From positions 16,446,087 through 16,510,086 of the forward strand of contig NC_051433.1 of NCBI RefSeq assembly GCF_001649575.2: 64,000 bases of DNA, in the 5' to 3' direction. Shown piece by piece: positions 20,101-31,410 of this stretch. Source of the stretch: Kryptolebias marmoratus (lineage: Eukaryota > Chordata > Actinopteri > Cyprinodontiformes > Rivulidae). Both the position numbers and the translations under genes were made by a program. The stretch's first letter is position 1. Each line of letters begins with the position of its first letter. Below the pieces are notes generated by a model. The model worked only from the letters and a program-made list of their open reading frames with translations, was not told where the DNA came from and ran no database searches.

Positions 20101-23100
20101 CTAAGTCTACCAATATATATTTTACTGTTAAGCCTTTTTTTCTCTTCAGAATATATTTAATTCTAAATGTACCGTAATAATCTGCCACAAGTCATTAATT
20201 ATTGACAGCACTGCCAACACATTAAAGAGAAATCTGCAGCATAATTGATTTTTTTGTTTGTTTTTGGGACCATTACACCCTCTAGAGCTCCTCTGTTGTC
20301 ACTGTGATCAGAACTGATGTGAATGTTGACGTTCTGTTTTATTCAAGTGAACTCTCCTCTCTGACTTCCAACTAGGCCACAGAGTTAGGACAGACAATAA
20401 ATGAGAGTGTTATCAAACCCACCCAGGAAAAGGTAACATTGATGTTTGAAGTCGCTGACCTTGGTGGTGGGGTGCGGTGCTTTAGACTAAAAGACAAACA
20501 GCTTCAGATGTGAATGTGCTATTTTTCTCTGCTGCTCGTCTGTGCTAGCTGATTTCCTCCATGCCAGCTTACATTACAAGGCACAGTCTGTGGTTTGAAC
20601 GGGCTTTATTTCAGGGAATGTAAAAGGCTCACACACCGTCAGTCTTCCATCCATTTTAGCTGCTTATCTGAGGTCGGGTCAAAGAGGCAACAGGTCCAGC
20701 AAGGAAACCCAGACACATCTCTCTCCAGCTCCTCCTGGGGGATCCCAAAGCTGTTCCCAGGCCAGAGAGGATATATAATTCCTCCGGTGAGTTCTGGGTC
20801 TGCCCTGGGGTCTCCCTTCCAGTGGGACGAGGCAGGCGTAATCAGCTGACTCATTTCACTGCGGAGGAGCAGCTGCTCTACTCCGAGCTCCTCACCTTAT
20901 CTTTGTGCCCAGCCACCCGACAGAGGAAGCCCATTTCAGCCGCTTGTATCCACGGCCTCATTCTGCTGGTCACAATCCAGGTCTCGTAGGTGAGAGTTGG
21001 ATTGTAGACAGACCAGTAAATCGAGAGCTTTGCCTTTTCAATCAGCACCTTTCACCGCGACAAACTAGAGCAAAGCCCTCGTTACCGGAGTCGAGGCCCC
21101 CATCCAGCTCCCACTCCATCCTACCGTCACTCGTGAACAAGACTCCCATGATGTTATGGTCAACATATACTGCTCGACACCTTTTCGCAGTAATTTTGAA
21201 AGGGCTGGGAGCTTCGGTCGAGGCTTTAAAAGGGGCCTGAGTACCACAAGCACTGTCCCCATTCCACAAGCTTTTATGTAGCTTTATCTACTGTATTCAC
21301 AGTACTTATTAAATATGAATACAAAGCTTTATATGACAAGCAGTAATGAGCTTTTGTCAGGTTTTCCACTCAGATGCAGTTCTGGGCGTACAGCCAGCAG
21401 ATGTCACTCTTCTGACTGTGTGAAGTGCGTCGAAGCGGTGTGTCATTCACGAAGCGATTGTGACAAAGTGGTTCATTGTTTCACGAGGCTTCAGTTTCAC
21501 CATCACTACACCCAACCCCAAGGGGACATTCCACCTTTTCCCCGTCGAGCACCACGGCCTCAGACTACGAGGAGCCGACTCTCATCCCTGCCGCCTCGCA
21601 CTCGGCTGCGAAGATCATGGCTTGAAGGTGACAACCGAACTCTAAGGTTTTCCAAACCAGACACCCTCCTCTCCACAGCTGCACCTTGGGATCCTGTCCA
21701 TGAACACCACAGCAGGGATCGAAGACGAGGAGCGACTGAAGGTCTGAGTCTTTACTCAACCGACAGACTCACAACAGGAGCTTTGCCCTCTGAGCCTCAC
21801 AGTTCATCCATGATTTTGGACGTCCATGTCTGCCTCAGCTTATGTTCAATTTGAAACCTGAAGAGCTTATTTAGTGTTTCCTTTCAAATTAAAATGCTAC
21901 ATTCTTAAATGTGCGCCTTCCAAAACGACCACAATCAAATCTAGCATTTTTCTGAAAGAATAATGTTGTTAAAACTAGCCGGCCAAGCAGCTAAATCTGA
22001 CATCTTTTATAAGAACTGGAACCCGAGTCGAACTTTATTGATCATACAAAAATAAAATGGAGTCTCTGCAGTTGGTGAGACCGTCTTACCGAAATCTGCG
22101 AACAGAAGAAAACCCAAACAGCAGCTCCATTTGAAAACGAGCACCGATCAGCCATAACATAATGACCACTCTGTTCATGTTACGAAGAAACGATGGCAGT
22201 AGAACTGCATCCTGATATTCACACGTTAACACCACATCATATATGTTACTGAAATCCACGTCCCTGATTTGTCAGCTGGGACTCTGTATGAGTTGGGTGG
22301 TCAAAATGGCTGACCTGTGTACTCCGTCTTTACAGACTGTCTGTATTTAAACTTCTGCTGCTACAAAGGCTTTCTTATTTTGGATTCTCTTTTGAGCTGA
22401 ATAAATGTCACCATTAATTTGAGTTTCTGGTAAGTGTTTTCCACATAAATGTTTCTGCTTAACAACTTTTGTCAAGTGAGCAGCTGCTGGATTCATCTTT
22501 TAATCCAGTCAGATGATAGAAAAACATGTTCTTCATAAATCCGAATACAAGGGACTTGTCTTAGAAGTGATTTAAACAAAAAAAAATTAATTTATTACAA
22601 AAAGAGACAATCTAATTGGTTATATGTTGTCCCTTTATGAAGAAGACAGTGACTGAGATATTAAAACACACAGATTTTGTCTTCTGATGTACAGCTGGCA
22701 TTAGGAATTAAAGGTATCTGCAGTATTTGTGCTTCTCTCTGCAAAACTGCCTTCCTGCCGTCTCACCGTGTGTGTTGTGAATTAACAGCGCTTTTAACAG
22801 AACACGATCACACTTTCTCATCTTCAGAAACACGGCTCACAGCCTGATTTACTTCACTAAACCAATTTTGAACAGAAGTTTGTGTTTTTCTTTGAAAAGT
22901 TTTTAACAATAATTTGGCTTGTCCAGGTCAAAGACGGCAAATTGCTAGATGAAATGGCGGTCGGCATCACTGGGCTGGCAAACAAGGTAGGATGGGCAGA
23001 CGGCTGCCGCGCCGTACCGAAGCAAAACCAGCCTCCTGAGCGACAGGAAGCAGCTCTGACTGAACACTGATCTAGTTTTACCGGGACGGCAGAGGAAGTC

Positions 23101-23947
23101 CTTTCACTGTTTGTAACCCCCTCAGGAGACTGGTTTTGTAGCGTTCATAAAAGATTGAATGATGCTAATAAAATGTGGTCTTTTGTTTTTCTTGCTGCCG
23201 TTGTTTTGGTGGTGAGTACATTATTGAAATCTGTTGTGATGTAATAATAATCACATTTAGAAATGTTATCGTTGCAGCCTGTTGTTTTGTTAAAACTGAA
23301 TTGGCTGACTTTGTATTTGTTGTTCTTAGTATTGAGCTTTATGATAAACATATATCAATCAAAAACTAGCTTTTGATTCAGTTTTCTATATATTTTTTGT
23401 GGTGTTGTTTTAAGATTTTAAATACATGTTTTTTTTTTTGTCTTTTAGATGCAGGGAGCAGGTGTAAAACTGACCAATCTGATATCTGGGAAACCACAAG
23501 ATGGGTAACTAACAACAACTTCATTCAAAATAAGCTAAACTCTGACATGCATGTCTAAAATATTGTATAATTTTGGTGTAACTTGTTGGTTTTTTTGTTT
23601 TCAGATCTGGTGGAGAAAGCTACCAGAACATGGATGCCACCGAGGGGTACCAGGGCAGCTCCAGCCAGCCCATGTCGAGGGACTTCTGGGAAACGTTTGG
23701 CAGCAGCAGCTCCTTAAAGGAGAAGAAATCTCCCAGCAGTGACAGCTGGACCATGGCAGATAATTCGGCGAAGAAGAGCTCTGACAGCTGGGACAATTGG
23801 GGTTCTGAAGGAGCGGCGTCCAACAACAAACACAGCACAGAGGAGAGCTGGGAAGCCTGGGACAACAACTGGGAGAATGCGGACGGCAAGACAAAGAAGA
23901 GCCCTTCGAAACCCGCCGAGGAAAGCTGGGATAACGCAGGCTGGTAG
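17176..23947 (+). CDS. arfgap1: ADP-ribosylation factor GTPase-activating protein 1, 12 coding exons
   Basis: Coding exons: 17176-17235, 17689-17798, 18058-18229, 18469-18569, 18643-18729, 18817-18931, 19016-19072, 19189-19221, 20376-20432, 22927-22986, 23449-23504, 23605-23947. All junctions are GT-AG and in frame, giving 416 aa (human about 406). Residues 22-45 form the ArfGAP zinc finger (CFEC, 16 residues, CLEC), followed by the catalytic arginine Arg50 in GKHRGLG. Residues about 205-245 hold the first lipid-packing sensor (ALPS1: [19 protein letters not shown]), rich in Ser/Thr/Gly with bulky hydrophobics; exons 9-11 hold an ALPS2-like stretch. The tail has a FWETF motif and several tryptophan motifs (SWDNW, AWDNNW, SWDNAGW at the end) of the kind that bind coatomer delta-COP. 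The enzyme triggers GTP hydrolysis on Arf1 at the Golgi and senses membrane curvature during COPI vesicle formation. A large decayed LINE sits in the intron 20433-22926. Confidence 0.96.
19328..19357 (+). CDS. arfgap1: Candidate 30-nt alternative arfgap1 exon
   Basis: Between exons 8 and 9 of the listed coding exons, an acceptor (CTCTCTGGACATAG) is followed by ten in-frame codons ([10 protein letters not shown]) and a donor (GTAAAG). The flanking exons meet in phase 0, so inclusion would keep frame and add a proline-rich decapeptide just after ALPS1. I know of no exact match in the family, so this is a prediction only. Confidence 0.3.
20645..21175 (-). mobile_element. Decayed non-LTR retrotransposon: end of reverse transcriptase and 3' tail
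   Basis: In minus-strand translation, [15 protein letters not shown] (around 21100-21150) and the later [10 protein letters not shown] stretch (around 20740) match a very common fish LINE (family pattern: GVLFTSEGRMEREID ... RLAWERLGIPPEELE). The element's 3' end at about 20645 reads TCCATCCATTTT on the plus strand, the same ATCC-tail type seen at 29770 and 61402. The frame is broken many times. It sits in an arfgap1 intron, antisense to the gene. Clade (RTE or L2-like) not decided. Confidence 0.7.
21176..21519. other. Sequence interrupting the LINE relic
   Basis: Between the two LINE-derived blocks lies about 340 bases that do not continue the family's usual order. The part from about 21355 (CACTCAGATGCAGTTCTGG... 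through GAAGCGGTGTGTCATTCACG and CACGAGGCTTCAGTTTCACC) looks like a separate short insertion or rearranged segment. No terminal repeats were identified. Confidence 0.35.
21520..21730 (-). mobile_element. Second block of the decayed LINE reverse transcriptase
   Basis: The plus-strand text CGAGCACCACGGCCTCAGAC, then CCTCGCACTCGGCTGCGAAG and CCAAACCAGACACCC resembles the antisense strand of the same LINE family upstream of the block at 20645-21175. Its orientation (minus) and order agree with one insertion later disrupted. Confidence 0.5.
22142..22180. mobile_element. Solo end of a Tc1/mariner-like transposon
   Basis: CACCGATCAGCCATAACATAATGACCACT closely matches the terminal inverted repeat of a widespread fish Tc1-like element (ACACCGATCAGCCATAACATTATGACCAC). 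No matching second end or transposase was found, so this is a remnant. Confidence 0.65.
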
Positions 23948-24378
23948 TGGCCTCACAAACACACATAATCTCATTTGTTTTCCTCCTCTGGCCTTCTCAC
24001 TGCCTCCCTCTTCCTCTTCCTCCTCCGTTCATCTCATTAGCACTTTCTGGAATAGAGTTGCATTAGCTTAGTTCCTATTTATGCATTTAAATAGAATTTA
24101 TTATTTACTTCAAAAACAAACAAACAAACAAAAAAAAAACAATCAATGAAACCCAGAAATGAGTTGAGCTCACTAAATGGAACACCCTGAAATTGTATTG
24201 ATTTCCAGAGCTATATTTTGTTACAAATCGCCTTCATCACAAAGAATCAAACATAACGAGTTTAGATAAGATAACTTCCTCTACGAATTACCCAAATATA
24301 ATACTTGTAAAGGTGAGTCATTCCGTGTTCATGCTGTGTTTAATGGTTTAGTGATACTGGTGTTTAATTCAACGCATA

Positions 24379-24384
24379 AATAAA
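24379..24384 (+). terminator. Candidate proximal arfgap1 poly(A) signal
   Basis: AATAAA in CATAAATAAATTAACG, about 430 bases after the TAG stop. A second AATAAA at 27191-27196 is an alternative distal signal. Transcript data would decide. Confidence 0.35.
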
Positions 24385-27300
24385 TTAACGATGCACGAAA
24401 GAGAAAATCTATTGTAAATACGGATCATTGTAAACATGACTGAAGGCTGATGAGGCTGTTTTGTGTTCAGTCAGATTAGGCCCTTTAGTCTTTTGCACGG
24501 TTTGTAAAATCGATTCATGAAAAGCCTTTTTGACAGATTAACACCCATTCCAACCTACAGCCAGTGTTATGAGAAGCTGCGAAGGGACAAAGTCATTGGA
24601 ACAAATTGTCTACGACTAAGTAAAACCTTTTTGTGGGTGTGTATCTAATTTGTGGTCTTCATATAGATTTGTTTGTTTTTATTTTTGAGAAATATTGTTG
24701 TAGGATCATCAGAGAGCTGCTGGCATGACAGTCCTCCATGTCCCAAAAACAGTGCTGCCCAGTTACACCAAAAAATCAGACTAATATTTCAGCAACACAG
24801 TCGATGTTTAACAAGATTAACCTTTAATACGTCCTTCCTAAAAAAAGCGGTTTTGTTGAGTTGATCTCCTTAAAACCAAACAGTTTCTGAACGGCTGAAT
24901 TGGATGTCTTCCTCTCTACGTCCCCATCCTTACATGGACTGAATTTGGGTCTTTACAGATGGTCAAAGAGCAAATTCTAATATTTCTTTTATCTTAACAA
25001 TCCTGTTTTCCAAATTATTAAAATGCAGTTACAATAAAAAAAATAAATCAGCCGAATTGCAAATCTGATTCTGAACTGCTCCTCCTGCCTTAAATGAAGA
25101 CGTCTGTTTCTGGTAAATGCACATTTAATCGCATTGTAACCTGGATTTTAATGAGTTAGATGCTCACTTTGGTTGCCACTACTGGGTGTCATTAATACCA
25201 ACTCAACCACCAGCACACATTTTTGTCACTCATCTTCTAAAGTAAAGATAGGACACGTTTCTTTTTATTGGACGTAAAAGACAAACTCAGTTTCTTTTAA
25301 AAAGAAGGATGCTGAGCCAACTTTCAGCTCAGTCTGGTTTTCAGCACAGATAATTTAACATGAAGTGGTTTAAGACTGGTTTACCTCAGGTTAGACTTGT
25401 TTTTTTTTTTACGGCGCATGATTGAGTGTGTGAAGAGTACAAACACGTATGGGTTTACTGCTGACGTCTGCACAGAAACGCTGTCTGCTCTGAATGAAGG
25501 CCGTGTTTCTGTCACTCGGTGGGGAGTTGTCCTCTGCGCGGCTGTAAAGGCCAATCTGGAAGGTTTGGGCCTCGGCTGAAAATCAGATCTCCTCTGAAGC
25601 CGCTCCGTGTGACCCGCAGGGATATCGCCGCGGCCACATCTTCACATCTGAACCGTGGGGCGATCAGTAACGAGGGTCGCCGCTCTCTTACAGTTGTCGC
25701 GAGTTAATTAGATTAACCTAAAGCATCCCTCAGTTTAAAGGGCAGCTGCTCTCTCTCTGCTCATCACAGCTTGCAGGAATGTTAGGAATATGACATGGCT
25801 ACTTATTATCTTTGCCTTTAGTGAACTGGAGGACATCCTACTCCCTGCTATTCTGTTTCAAGTGTTTTCGTACAAGTTTCTTAGCATCGTTTGCTAATTC
25901 GTCGTGAATGTTGCGACCAGATTGAAGTAATTCTGATTGAACCAATCAGGTTTGGCTTTGGTGCCTCTAAATTATTCCTTTAAGTTATATGTGTATAAAA
26001 ACAAGTGTACTATGGTTGATTTTCATCTGATTCTTGCACCCTTGGAGGTAATGGAGGCTGTTATCGAGCAGCGCGGCTGGAGGAGCGGTTCATCAGGCCA
26101 ACGCCGACGCTGCAGAGTTGTTAAAGTTTTTTACAGTTCTCATTAGGCTTTCAAGTTGCTAAAAACAGCTCCACGCTCCCGTTTTAGTGATTTTATTCCA
26201 TGCGCCACATCCTATCTCTAAGAAATTTTCTGGTTTTGTCAGCAGAAAACTCATTTATTTTTCCTTAAACAGCCTCTTAATTTCTCAGCGTTTTCATGTG
26301 GACTTAATTTCCTCCAGTTAGACTTTCGTGTGGGTCTTTTGGTGTGTTTGGGGCTGGAAAAAAAAAAAAAACACCATCAGTGGTGGCAAACTTGAGCCTT
26401 CAGTGTTGATGTGTTTTCAGTGTCAATGCTGTGCTGTAAAAAAGAAAAAATCACTCCTGTAACAACTTCTCCTGCCAAAACTCTGCTGTTGTGTTCATGT
26501 ATGGTCAAGTGTTGAAAGCCTTAAATATCCTTATTTATCTGTTCTTACTGATGTCACTCTGTGTGTGTGTGTGTTTGTATGCCATGAGGTGTTCGTGTCG
26601 GTAAAAGCTACACATGCAACTTCTCCTATATTACTGACATTTTACAGGTTTTCCCTTCCTCTTTTTTTTAATTGGTGGAATTACATGAAACAAAGGGTTC
26701 AATAATGAAGGCAAGACGTTCCGTGAAATCTCACCACTTTAAAATGAACATGTTTATTTGTTTTAAAAGCTGAAGTGTTTCTAAAAATCCTAATGAATCT
26801 GTTGCTGCTTTAGATTCAGAACCAAGATGACGAATGTGTCAGTGAGTTGTATTTGTCTTTGTGTAAATTTAAGCCTTTTTTTTCCCTCCCCTTCCATCCT
26901 AATAAAAACTGGTGTTTCTTAAATTTCCATCTTCCCCCCCCCCCAGCAGGGACTGATCTCTGTTTCTGTGCCTGTGCGACATCTGAGACCTGGTGCATCT
27001 GTTTGTCTGTGGAACTAAATATGTCAAATACTATTTTTTAATTTTTTTGGATGTTGTGCATGATCTTTAACACGGAGGCATTTCCTCTGCGCCTCTTTAG
27101 GGCGCAGTTTGTTCTGCTTGTTTTACCAGCGGCGCTCCTCTGAGACGGGCCTGTGATCACTCTGAGGCTGTACACACGGGTTCTGTGGAAAATAAAACTG
27201 TAATGTGAATGACCGTGTAAGGTGTGAATGTAATCATTGTGTTACAGTTTCAGTCGATCGTGTGAGGTGGCACCAGGATCAGCGATTGTTTTTTTTTTTT

Positions 27301-27679
27301 CTTTTTTTAAATGCAGCACAAAACAAACATTCAGCTCATTCAGGAGATGGATGCGACAACTTTGGGTTTCTGTAACATTTATAGTTTTTTACAAAGTTTA
27401 ACTTTTTTGTTTCGTTCACATTAATGGTGATTTAAAGTTTTAGTTGATTTTAGCTCTTCAGTTTTTGTTTTGCCGATTTAAACTTTTAGCTATGGATCTG
27501 CTCATCTTACTTTTTAGTTAAAAGATTATTATTATTATCCTATTTAAGTTATTTAAGACCACACACAATAATAATACACTCCAAAAGAGCCTGTTGCATT
27601 ATGTTAGATGAATTCAAGTTAAAAGAAAAAACAATGCATGAATATGAATGCTAATTAACATAAATAGAAAAAAAATCTT

Positions 27680-27830
27680 TATGTAATCTTAGCTTTTAGC
27701 TGTTGTGCTAATTTTAGGTTTTAGCAGCTGTTATGCTAATCTTAACAAACGGCTATGGTTTTGCCTTTTAGCTTTAAGTTGCTGTTATACTCATTTTAGC
27801 TTCTGTTCTGCTTGTTTTAACTTTAACAGT
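27680..27830 (+). repeat. Degenerate TTTTAGCTG/TGCTAAT array
   Basis: Units such as TTAGCTTTTAGCTGTTGTGCTAATTTT recur about every 25-35 bases. The word set is the reverse complement of the array around 6960-7330, suggesting the same minisatellite class in two places. Confidence 0.45.
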
Positions 27831-28089
27831 TCAGCTTCAGTGAATTTATTCAGCAAGCAGCATTGTCAATTTTGGCAGAAAAATGTCAGTTTCTGTCTTT
27901 CTAGCCATGTTGTCCGATGAGCTGTCAGACTCATGAATTAACCCTAGTCCATGGTACTTGCTGTAAATGACTCTGGGGGACTGTTCTTTAAACTTAGTGA
28001 TGTATTTGAATGTTTTATTGTCTCAGGACCACAGATATATGACACTCTGAGCCCACACACAGGCTGATCAGGAGGAGGCTCTGCCTCAT

Positions 28090-28224
28090 TTGCAGACGGT
28101 GACATTTCCCGCCGCCGTCCCGCCTCCAAGGCGTGGAGTCGTGCCTCCTTTTTCCCACAAAGTCCCCGACTCTAGAGCAGAGAGGAGGGGATAATGAGAC
28201 GGCGGTAGATGGCTCGGACACGGG
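28090..28224 (+). promoter_or_regulatory. elmo2: elmo2 promoter and probable non-coding exon 1
   Basis: A CpG-rich stretch contains TTTCCCGCC (an E2F-type site) near 28105 and ends in ACACGGG|GTGAGT, a consensus splice donor at 28224/28225. The elmo2 start codon lies downstream in an exon with its own 5' untranslated bases (33807-33827), so a spliced leader is required. This is the best donor in the CpG-rich zone. An ATG at 28209 would open a short upstream frame. Confidence 0.5.
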
Positions 28225-28699
28225 GTGAGTAGCGCCTAACCACAATGACATTAGCCTCGGCGTGCGGGCGGGCTGCGGTGAAAACCCGCACAAGGTGAGG
28301 GCAGAAAGCATCCTCTGCCTCCCAGAGAAGCGGGCTGCATCCTGCCCGCAATGGAGGAGCAGACAGGCTGAAATGGATGACAGGGGAACGAGAGAGCCCC
28401 CTTTTTGAGGAATAGCGCTGCTGCTAATTGTATCAGAGAAAGAGTTTGTCTTTAATTAGCACTTTAACGCGAGGAAAACCAGTGTGTCATAGCGCCCGCG
28501 CCGGGGGACAGTGTAAATACTCGACACTGGACGGAGTTATGATTGATTTCGCCGTAATAACAAGCAGCCTTAGCAGCATCATTAATCCTTTTTTATAACA
28601 TCGAGTCAGTCCAGTCTTTTTACCTGTAATTTAAATAATAATAATCACAACTTAGCCCCTAGCGAGGCTTCATTAGAAAGAAGCTGTTTGATGCTAACA

Positions 28700-29420
28700 G
28701 GTAAACGCTGCTAACGGCCGTTCCAACGAGATCGGATGCTAGCTGTCGTCGAGTCCTAATGTAAACTGGTTCAGGTTAAACCGATTTAAAAGCTGGCTCG
28801 CATCGAGTCCGTTCCCTCCACTAATGAGCGTCGTGTGACCAGAGGAGGCGCTGCGTAATGTTTAACTTGTTATCCGAGCCGCGATGAAAGTTAGGCGCTC
28901 CACAGTTTTTAGGTGGATCTTTTTTTAATACCCATTAATGAGGAGGGGAGCCTCCCGCCCCCTTCACCACATTAATAAAAAAAAGTGTTAAAATGGCGTC
29001 AGAAACATCCGGGTCGTGATGAAAAGCAGCTGCTGCTGCTGGTGGTGGTGGTGGTGGTGGTGGAGGGGGACAAAACAAGTCTTTTTGAGTTGAGGCCACA
29101 CTGTTGGAGGATTTCTTTTCAGCCAGGAAATCCTCAACAGTTGTTGCTAGGAGACGGCGACAGCGCGTGCAGCCAAAATCCCGAACGTGAAACCGGCCCA
29201 AGTTGAAGCCCCCCTCTCGTGCGCGCGGGGCCGAGTCCGGTCTGACGTCAGGGAGCGGAAAGCGGCTCCCGTCACTCCGGCCCGTCACTGTCACCGGCAT
29301 GGCGGCTGCCGGCGCCATGGAAACGCAGCAGAAGACATTTTGACACGAAGCAGAGGACGAACGTGCGCTTTTGTCCACGAAGTCCCAACAGACACTCCTG
29401 ACTCCAAGTCCTGGTGAAAA
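28700..29420. promoter_or_regulatory. CpG-rich region in elmo2 intron 1 with RFX-like X-box
   Basis: High CpG density with GTTGCTAGGAGAC at 29143-29155, close to the RFX X-box, and GCCATGGAAAC near 29315. CTG and TGG trinucleotide runs occur at 29027-29064. It may be a second promoter or enhancer of elmo2. A 147-codon minus-strand frame here is low complexity and not called as a gene. Confidence 0.35.
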
Positions 29421-29767
29421 ATGTTCGTTTAAAGTTCTGGTTTAGCTCACTGGCGCCCTAAGATGATTTAAGATGAAAATTAAAACAATAAAGACAATTA
29501 AAAACCTAGCTGTCCTCGAGGGAATGCATGTCGCCCGCCACCTTTCATTTAGGAGCAGGGGCCTGCAAACAGTGGCACCGGGGCCACATGTGGCCATTTG
29601 GTTCAATTGCAGTGGCCTTATAAAGCTTTCACCAAAAACAACATGGAGGTGAATGTTTACAGTTAGAACCATGGCAGGAAAAGCTGTTTGTAGAGGTTCT
29701 CTTGTCCAACTTTCTGCAATATGTGAATACAATTTCTGTAACATCCACCCACCCACCTAACTTCCCT

Positions 29768-29875
29768 TCCATCCATCCATCCATTTTCTTTACCCACTTC
29801 TTTTTTCCGGTCATGGGGAGCAGGTGCCAACACTGCGAGATGCGGGGGACACCCTGGACAGGTCGCAAACTAGTA
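29768..29875 (-). repeat. LINE 3' tail with ATCC repeats
   Basis: CCATCCATCCATCCATTTTC followed by GTCATGGGGAGCAGGTGCC and GGGGGACACCCTGGACAGGTCGC is the antisense of the common fish LINE tail (CCTGTCCAGGGTGTACCCC ... ATGGATGG). Only the tail remains. Confidence 0.65.
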
Positions 29876-30964
29876 GAAAATACAGCAGTACCCAACATTT
29901 ATAGTATTGGACAGGTATATTGTACTCAACGTCATCAACAAGGTCACTGTATGACAGTGGATGTGTATCATAATGTACAATAAAGTCAGTTTTTTTCTTT
30001 ATTTTTACATTTTTAATCAGCTGAAACTGGAGCATCCTCTTGTTTAAAAAAAAAAAAAATATATATATATATAACACATTTAATATGCACATAATGTACA
30101 AATCTTCGGAAACATTGCTCTAGCTATGTCATATTTACTTATTAGTTATAGTCAGAAACCCTCTATATAGTTATAATATATATATATCAGTTATATTTAG
30201 TTGAGGAGAGTGTTTACAGGTGAGAGGCAGAGTACAGTCTGAACAGGTTGTCTTAATCTGAATACAAGTGTCTATAAGTGTATAAATACCACGTCGCAGA
30301 ATGAGGCTTGGATTGACGTATTGCTGCCAAGCACTTTCTTTCATATTCCCAACATCAAGAATGTTGTCAGCATCGTTATCCGTGCCGCCCTGACTTCAGT
30401 GTAAAGCCGAGGGCTTCGTTTTCTGCCACTTTATCAGCGGCACAGAGCTTTGAGCTGCTCGTAGTAATTCCCACACACGCCTAATCAGATTTGCTGCGTC
30501 GGTTTGAGGGGGGGGTGGACATGACGACAGGAGGTCTCATGGCTGTTGTCTTGTTACGGCGCAGTGTCTGACAGGCAACATCTGCTCCGTCATGGCAGGG
30601 GGCTTCTGCAGGTCCAGGGGTCTGACCGACATGGCTGCACAGGTTTTATAGCTTATTTTTAGACTTGTTTCGCCTCCTGCTGGGAGTTTAATTCATCTGC
30701 CAAAATAGGTACAAATTAAATGTGATTATAGCAACATATTTTTTGTGTAAATGAAATATATTGTGAAATTAACTAAAGTGTGCTTATAGTTTTGATTAGT
30801 GTAGAAAATAGTGATTTAATTTAACCCTTAAACGTCGTGGATCCCTTTTATACCTGGTTGTGATAACATAAGTTGCTTTGTTGTTAGAAAGGACAAATCA
30901 GAAAGTTTCTCAAAGAGTTGATTTAAAATAAATATATCTTATAGGATTACTTCAGCCATTTTGA

Positions 30965-31220
30965 AGTGTGGAAAAGTTACCAACAATTAATATCTCACCT
31001 GTCGTAGATGGCTCTTTGAACTCCATGTAAATAACTGTGTGAGGCAAAATTGACAGCAGTGTAAAAGTTTGTAAAATAGCTGCCGTTATGAAATTTGGGT
31101 GATTGGACTAGCCTTTAGCTCATCAGTCCTGTAAAACTCATCTTTCTCCAAACTGAGGCTGTTCAAAAAGCTACCTACGACAGGTAAGATACTGTTTGTC
31201 GTTCATAACGTTCCACAGGA
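30965..31220. mobile_element. MITE with long inverted ends (fullest copy)
   Basis: The left arm (GTGGAAAAGTTACC ... TCTCACCTGTCGTAGATGGCTCTTTGAAC) and the right arm, read in reverse complement (CTGTGGAACGTTATGAAC ... TCTTACCTGTCGTAGGTAGCTTTTTGAAC), pair over about 50-55 bases. The interior of about 150 bases is non-coding. Diverged partial copies occur at 6565-6660 and 34865-35015. It lies in the inferred elmo2 intron 1. Confidence 0.65.
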
Positions 31221-31339
31221 TGCCATTGTAAAATGGTATAACCATCCCTCTAAACAGTCTTTATTAGTATTTAAGTAAAGCATTTAATACTGTAATACTC
31301 TAATACTATAATAAATAAAATCAAAAGGAGAATGTAATA

Positions 31340-31410
31340 TACACACACACATATATATATATAATATATGTACCAGGAGTGGGAATGTTTAGACCCCCCC
31401 CCCCCCCGAT
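31340..31410 (+). repeat. (AC)n/(AT)n and poly-C tracts
   Basis: ACACACACACATATATATATAT near 31342 is followed by a run of about 15 C at 31393-31408. These are simple repeats in the inferred elmo2 intron 1. Confidence 0.8.

Larger units (their letters stand above)
23948..28090. other. arfgap1 3' region and intergenic DNA before elmo2
   Basis: No further coding exon is supported. A (CAAA)n run lies at 24115-24140. AATAAA occurs near 24379-24384 and again at 27191-27196 (after TTCTGTGGAA), so the arfgap1 3' UTR could be about 0.4 kb or about 3.2 kb. A TTTTAGCTG-rich degenerate array lies at 27680-27830. Frames here are short and featureless. Confidence 0.5.

Noticed and set aside
21315..21854. 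179-codon plus-strand frame
   Set aside because: It runs antisense through a LINE relic and a repeat-like spacer; composition is not protein-like.
28935..29378. 147-codon minus-strand frame with proline and alanine runs
   Set aside because: The runs come from CTG/TGG microsatellites in a CpG-rich region, with no domain or splice support.
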